This document shows positions 14,153-17,060 of a stretch of DNA of 17,060 bases, piece by piece. The translations under genes were made by a program, and so were the position numbers. Location of the stretch: the NCBI GenBank assembly GCA_035942915.1, contig DASZCR010000248.1, positions 1-17,060 on the forward strand, read 5' to 3'. Origin of the DNA: DASZCR01 sp035942915. Lineage in GTDB: Bacteria; Acidobacteriota; Blastocatellia; Pyrinomonadales; Pyrinomonadaceae. Each line of letters begins with the position of its first letter. Position 1 is the first letter of the stretch. The notes under the pieces were generated by a model. That model saw only the letters and a list, made by a program, of their open reading frames with translations. It was not told the DNA's origin and did no database searches.

Positions 14153-16504
14153 CTAGCGAAGTTTGATGTAGGCAAACGCCTCGTAGGCGAAGTAGCCGAC
14201 GACGGCCAGCGCGCCAATCAGGATGATGGCCGCGTAGCTACGCACGAAGCCCGGTTGCAGGTAGCGCATAAAGGCACCCGCTTGCGCCATCCCGCGCCCG
14301 ACCGCGTTGACCGTCCAGTCAATCACGCGCACGTCGAGAATCTTCCACAGGAAGTCGCGCGACGCGGCCTTAATCGGATTGATGAGTCCCGCGTTATAGA
14401 CCTCGTCAACGTAATACTTGTTTTCGAGCAGGCGCGGCATCTGTTGGAGCGGGCGGCGTCCGAAGTACCAGAACCCGAAGGCGATGCCGATGAGGCCGAC
14501 GACGACCGAAATGCCCGTAAAGAGTCGCTCCATGTTGACCTCGTGCGGGTCGTGCGCGCGTTCGTGCGTAGGCTCGCCGCGCTGCCCCTCGCCCACCGAG
14601 AGCGGCGCTGCGCCGTCGCCCGTCCCATGCCCTTGCGAGGCGGCTGGACGCGCCGTCTCGGTCGCATGTGAGTCGGCGGCGGCGGGCGCGGTCGCATGTC
14701 CGTCGCGTTCGCCCGTCGGGTTGACAGCGCCGTGAGCGGCAGCCGCGCCGCGCGCAGGCGCGTGCGAGACGACCGGCTCAAGTGTCTCCTCGAAGTAGTT
14801 ATGAATCGCGCCGCCACTCAAGGCGTAAGGCACACCGACGAAGCCGCCGATGGCCGAGAGCACAGCTAAGACGACGAGCGGCACAGTCATCGTCCAGGGC
14901 GACTCGTGCGGTTCGACCGGCCCATGATGATGAGAGTGCGCGTCCGCCTCGTCCGCTTCGCCCGCGTCGTGTACGTCTTGGCCGGGGGCATGATGCGGAC
15001 GGTCGCCTGCCGAAGCGAGATGCGCGTCGTGCGGTTTCTCGTCCTCGTCGTAGGCGTGTGCGTGCGCTTCGTCGGCCTGCCCGCCCGCGTGCGCCTCGCG
15101 GAAACGCTCGCCGCCCCAGAAGGTCATCACCATCAGACGCGTCATGTAGACGGCCGTCAGCAGCGCCGTCACGGCCGCGACGAACCAGAGAGCCTTGTTC
15201 AAGCCTTCAGGAATCGCCAGCGTCGATGCGCTCCAAGTCTTCCACAGAATCTCGTCCTTCGAGAAGAAGCCGGAAAGCAGCGGGAAGCCGCTGATGGCGA
15301 GCCACCCGACGAGCATCGTCGCAAACGTGACGGGCATGTACTTGCGTAGGCCGCCCATCCGGCGCATGTCCTGTTCATGGTGCATGCCGTGAATGACCGA
15401 GCCTGAGCCGAGGAAGAGCAGCGCCTTGAAGAAGGCGTGCGTCATCACATGAAAGATGGCGGCGACGAACGCGCCGACGCCGCACGCCAGCATCATGTAA
15501 CCGAGTTGCGAGACGGTCGAGTAGGCGAGCACCTTCTTGATGTCGTTCTGCGCCAGCCCGATGGTCGCGGCAAAGAGTGCCGTCAACGCGCCGACGACGG
15601 CCACGATGAGCATCGCCGTCGGAGCTTTCGTGTAGATGGCCGAGCAACGAACAATCATGTAGACACCGGCCGTCACCATCGTCGCCGCGTGAATCAGCGC
15701 GGAGACGGGCGTCGGCCCGGCCATCGCATCCGGCAGCCAGACAAAGAGCGGTATCTGCGCCGATTTGCCCGTCGCGCCGATAAAGAGGAGCAACGCGGCC
15801 GACGTGACGCCGCCCGCGACGAGCGCGCCCAGTGTAAAAGGCTCGACCGGCAGCGCCTCGATGAGCCGGAGCGCGCTGGCGACGCCTTGACCCGTTTTGT
15901 CGAAGAAACTGATGGAGCCTGTCAGCGTGAAGACGAGCATGATGCCGAGGACGACGCCCCAGTCGCCGATGCGGTTGGCGACGAAAGCCTTCTTCGCCGC
16001 ATCGGCCGCCTCCCGACGGTCGAAGTAGTAACCGATGAGCAGGTACGAGCAGAGACCGACGCCTTCCCAACCGACGAACATCAGCAGCAGGTTGTCTGCC
16101 AGCACCAGCGTCAGCATCATGAACATAAAGAGGTTCAGGTACGCGAAGAAGCGATAGAACCCCTTATCGCCGTGCATGTAGCCGGTGGCGAAGATGTGTA
16201 TGAGAAGACCGACGAAGGTGATGAAGCAGGCGTAGACGGCGCTCAACCTGTCCATCGCAAACCCGTAGTCGGCGCGAAACCCTCCGGCCTCAATCCACGT
16301 CCAGAGGTGGTCGAAGACGACGACCGGGCGCTCCGCAGTGAGCACGCCCTCGCGGCCGAAGGCGACGGCGAACGAGACGACCGTCGAGACGGCGACCGCC
16401 AGACACGCGACGATGCCGACGAACCGCTCGCTGCGCACGCGTCGGCCGACCAGCCAGTTAATCGCCGCGCCCACGAGCGGCGCAAAGATGATGTATCGCA
16501 GCAT
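14153..16504 (-). CDS. nuoL: NADH:quinone oxidoreductase membrane subunit NuoL with two His-rich insertions
   Basis: 783 residues, about 170 longer than E. coli NuoL (613). The pumping core is normal: E147 (FVGWEGVGLCSYLL), K247 (ATGKSAQIPLFVWLPDAM), H272 (SALIHAATMVTAG), H356 and K360 (THAFFKALLFL), and K416/D417 (GFFSKDEIL). The extra length lies in two polar loops at about 468-535 and 576-656, rich in His, Asp, Glu, Ala and Gly, flanking one hydrophobic segment (539-562). The C-terminal part (660-783) keeps a membrane helix, the ENKYYVDEVYNAG stretch expected before the lateral helix, and a last helix. The ATG at 16504 gives the standard N-terminus (MLRYIIFAPLVGA), but no Shine-Dalgarno is visible; the leader is the heptanucleotide repeat. 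The loops lie in frame with the flanking homology, so there is no sign of a frameshift. Confidence 0.95.
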   Translation of the reverse strand: MLRYIIFAPLVGAAINWLVGRRVRSERFVGIVACLAVAVSTVVSFAVAFGREGVLTAERPVVVFDHLWTWIEAGGFRADYGFAMDRLSAVYACFITFVGLLIHIFATGYMHGDKGFYRFFAYLNLFMFMMLTLVLADNLLLMFVGWEGVGLCSYLLIGYYFDRREAADAAKKAFVANRIGDWGVVLGIMLVFTLTGSISFFDKTGQGVASALRLIEALPVEPFTLGALVAGGVTSAALLLFIGATGKSAQIPLFVWLPDAMAGPTPVSALIHAATMVTAGVYMIVRCSAIYTKAPTAMLIVAVVGALTALFAATIGLAQNDIKKVLAYSTVSQLGYMMLACGVGAFVAAIFHVMTHAFFKALLFLGSGSVIHGMHHEQDMRRMGGLRKYMPVTFATMLVGWLAISGFPLLSGFFSKDEILWKTWSASTLAIPEGLNKALWFVAAVTALLTAVYMTRLMVMTFWGGERFREAHAGGQADEAHAHAYDEDEKPHDAHLASAGDRPHHAPGQDVHDAGEADEADAHSHHHGPVEPHESPWTMTVPLVVLAVLSAIGGFVGVPYALSGGAIHNYFEETLEPVVSHAPARGAAAAHGAVNPTGERDGHATAPAAADSHATETARPAASQGHGTGDGAAPLSVGEGQRGEPTHERAHDPHEVNMERLFTGISVVVGLIGIAFGFWYFGRRPLQQMPRLLENKYYVDEVYNAGLINPIKAASRDFLWKILDVRVIDWTVNAVGRGMAQAGAFMRYLQPGFVRSYAAIILIGALAVVGYFAYEAFAYIKLR

Positions 16505-16511
16505 AATTCAA

Positions 16512-16611
16512 AGTGATAGGTGATAAGAGGTCAGTGATAGGTGATGAGTGATAAGTGATAGGATAATTCCTGTCTTCTTCTTATCACCTATCACCTATCA
16601 CCCATCACTGA
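16512..16611. repeat. Heptanucleotide repeat forming a long inverted repeat between nuoK and nuoL
   Basis: Left side: seven 7-bp units run in register from 16512 to 16560 (agtgata, ggtgata, agaggtc, agtgata, ggtgatg, agtgata, agtgata). Right side: four inverted units from 16582 (tatcacc three times, then catcact). The 32-nt arms 16531-16562 and 16580-16611 match at 27 of 32 positions around a 17-nt spacer. In the nuo transcript, three of the five differences become G-U pairs, so a long hairpin is expected. The block is AT-richer than its surroundings, fills nearly the whole nuoK-nuoL gap and ends 7 nt from the nuoL ATG. It resembles the short tandemly repeated heptamers known in cyanobacteria; I cannot tell whether copies exist elsewhere in this genome. 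Confidence 0.9.
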
Positions 16612-16613
16612 AC

Positions 16614-16916
16614 TTAAAATTTCAAAACACTCGCGTCGTCCACGTCGAGCGACTCGCGGTTGCGGAAGACGGCGATGATGATGCCTAAGCCGACGGCCGC
16701 TTCGGCCGCCGCCACCGTCATCACGATGAAGACGAAGAGCTGACCCGTCACGTCTCCGAAGTAGCTTGAGAAGGCGACGAAGGTCAGGTTGACGGCGTTG
16801 AGCATCAACTCGATGCACATGAACATCGCAATCACGTTGCGCTTGACGATGACTCCGACCACGCCAATCGTGAACAGCACGGCCGAGAGCGCCAGATACC
16901 ACGATAGAGGAATCAT
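16614..16916 (-). CDS. nuoK: NADH:quinone oxidoreductase membrane subunit NuoK
   Basis: 100 residues, the standard NuoK length, with three membrane helices. The two buried glutamates needed for proton transfer fall at E36 (CIELMLNAVNL) and E72 (VAAAEAAVGLGI), the same numbers as in E. coli. A GTG two codons upstream (16922) is in frame, but the strong Shine-Dalgarno aaggag at 16922-16927 is correctly spaced (5 nt) only for the ATG at 16916. The start lies 2 nt after the stop of the upstream gene, so translation is probably coupled. Downstream, the repeat block separates it from nuoL, the only wide gap within this operon in the window. Confidence 0.95.
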   Translation of the reverse strand: MIPLSWYLALSAVLFTIGVVGVIVKRNVIAMFMCIELMLNAVNLTFVAFSSYFGDVTGQLFVFIVMTVAAAEAAVGLGIIIAVFRNRESLDVDDASVLKF

Positions 16917-16918
16917 AC

Positions 16919-17060
16919 TCACTCCTTCACCCTCGTCCGTTCATCCTGTGCCGGTGCTGAAGCATCACCGCGCGCAATCTGCGCTTCGGCCATCGCGCGC
17001 CCGGTCGCTTCCGTCCGCCCCGGTTGCAGTATCGCGTCGCTGCTGCTGCCCGCCCCCCCC
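16919..17060 (-). CDS. nuoJ: Probable C-terminal tail of NuoJ (3' end of gene only)
   Basis: An open frame enters from the window edge and ends at the TGA at 16921-16919, 2 nt before nuoK. The 46 visible residues are a polar, Gly/Ser then Ala/Arg/Glu-rich tail (SSSDAILQPGRTEATG, ending RTRVKE) with no membrane helix, so the product cannot be identified from its own sequence. NuoJ is named only because nuoJ precedes nuoK in almost all nuo operons and its C-terminus is variable. The first residues come from a run of eight G on this strand at the extreme window end, which may be a sequence or assembly edge and could hide an indel. Confidence 0.5.
   Translation of the reverse strand, partial: GGAGSSSDAILQPGRTEATGRAMAEAQIARGDASAPAQDERTRVKE
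16922..16927 (-). promoter_or_regulatory. Shine-Dalgarno deciding the nuoK start
   Basis: aaggag lies inside the last codons of the upstream gene, 5 nt before the nuoK ATG. It is the strongest ribosome-binding site in the window and rules out the upstream in-frame GTG. Confidence 0.8.

Noticed and set aside
15437..16516. + strand open frame (359 codons) opposite nuoL, and a similar one at 10227-11342 opposite nuoN
   Set aside because: Both are Arg/Glu/Asp-rich mirror frames of membrane-protein genes with no recognisable domain.
16512..16611. Repeat block as a CRISPR array
   Set aside because: Units are 7 bp without spacers and occur in both orientations; no cas genes are present.
16580..16611. 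Repeat hairpin as an intrinsic terminator after nuoK
   Set aside because: In the direction of the nuo transcript no U-tract follows the stem (it runs into tttgaattatg at the nuoL start), and nuoL needs transcription through it.
17049..17060. Run of C at the right edge as a functional G-tract or slippery site
   Set aside because: It is at the very end of the sequence, where a contig edge or homopolymer error is at least as likely; too little flanking sequence to judge.

Overview
The window is GC-rich, tightly packed bacterial chromosome with no tRNA, rRNA, CRISPR array, transposase or phage gene that I can recognise. The gene mix suggests an acidobacterium, possibly of the Blastocatellia / Pyrinomonadaceae type: a complete-looking set of complex I membrane subunits, an exported TPR plus pre-peptidase-C-like protein, a PilZ protein beside a YbdK ligase, and a circularly permuted ATP-grasp enzyme. 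That placement is inference from gene style and was not tested.

Left part, + strand (1-5096). A secreted HtrA-like protein, cut by the window edge, has two PDZ domains around a coiled coil and appears to have lost all three protease catalytic residues. A clear intrinsic terminator follows it. Next comes a compact three-gene unit: a circularly permuted ATP-grasp ligase, a small PilZ (c-di-GMP receptor-like) protein and a YbdK/GCS2-family carboxylate-amine ligase, with gaps of 11 and 16 nt. Two ATP-dependent amide-bond-forming enzymes around a second-messenger sensor is the best candidate here for an undescribed small-molecule or peptide pathway.

Middle part (5104-7830). This is a molybdate ABC transporter with a split layout: modB-modC on the - strand, and modA for the periplasmic lipoprotein divergent on the + strand across about 100 nt. 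Candidate -10 boxes on both sides lie so close to the start codons that both mRNAs could be nearly leaderless.

Right part, - strand (17060 down to 7827). This is the distal half of an NADH:quinone oxidoreductase (complex I) operon, read in the order nuoJ (tail only), nuoK, nuoL, nuoM, a TlpA-like thioredoxin, nuoN. It continues without an obvious terminator into an unrecognised 196-residue protein, a class I glutamine amidotransferase and the exported TPR/PPC-like protein. Three things in the operon stand out. The thioredoxin gene sits between nuoM and nuoN and overlaps the nuoN start. NuoL carries two long histidine-rich insertions. A heptanucleotide repeat forms a 32-bp imperfect inverted repeat that fills the gap between nuoK and nuoL, directly upstream of a nuoL start without a Shine-Dalgarno sequence.

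The two convergent junctions (ybdK/modC and modA/TPR protein) have essentially no intergenic DNA. Apart from the nuoK-nuoL repeat (about 110 nt), the modB-modA gap (about 100 nt) and the gap after the PDZ gene (128 nt), the window is wall-to-wall coding; no stretch above 300 nt lacks a gene.
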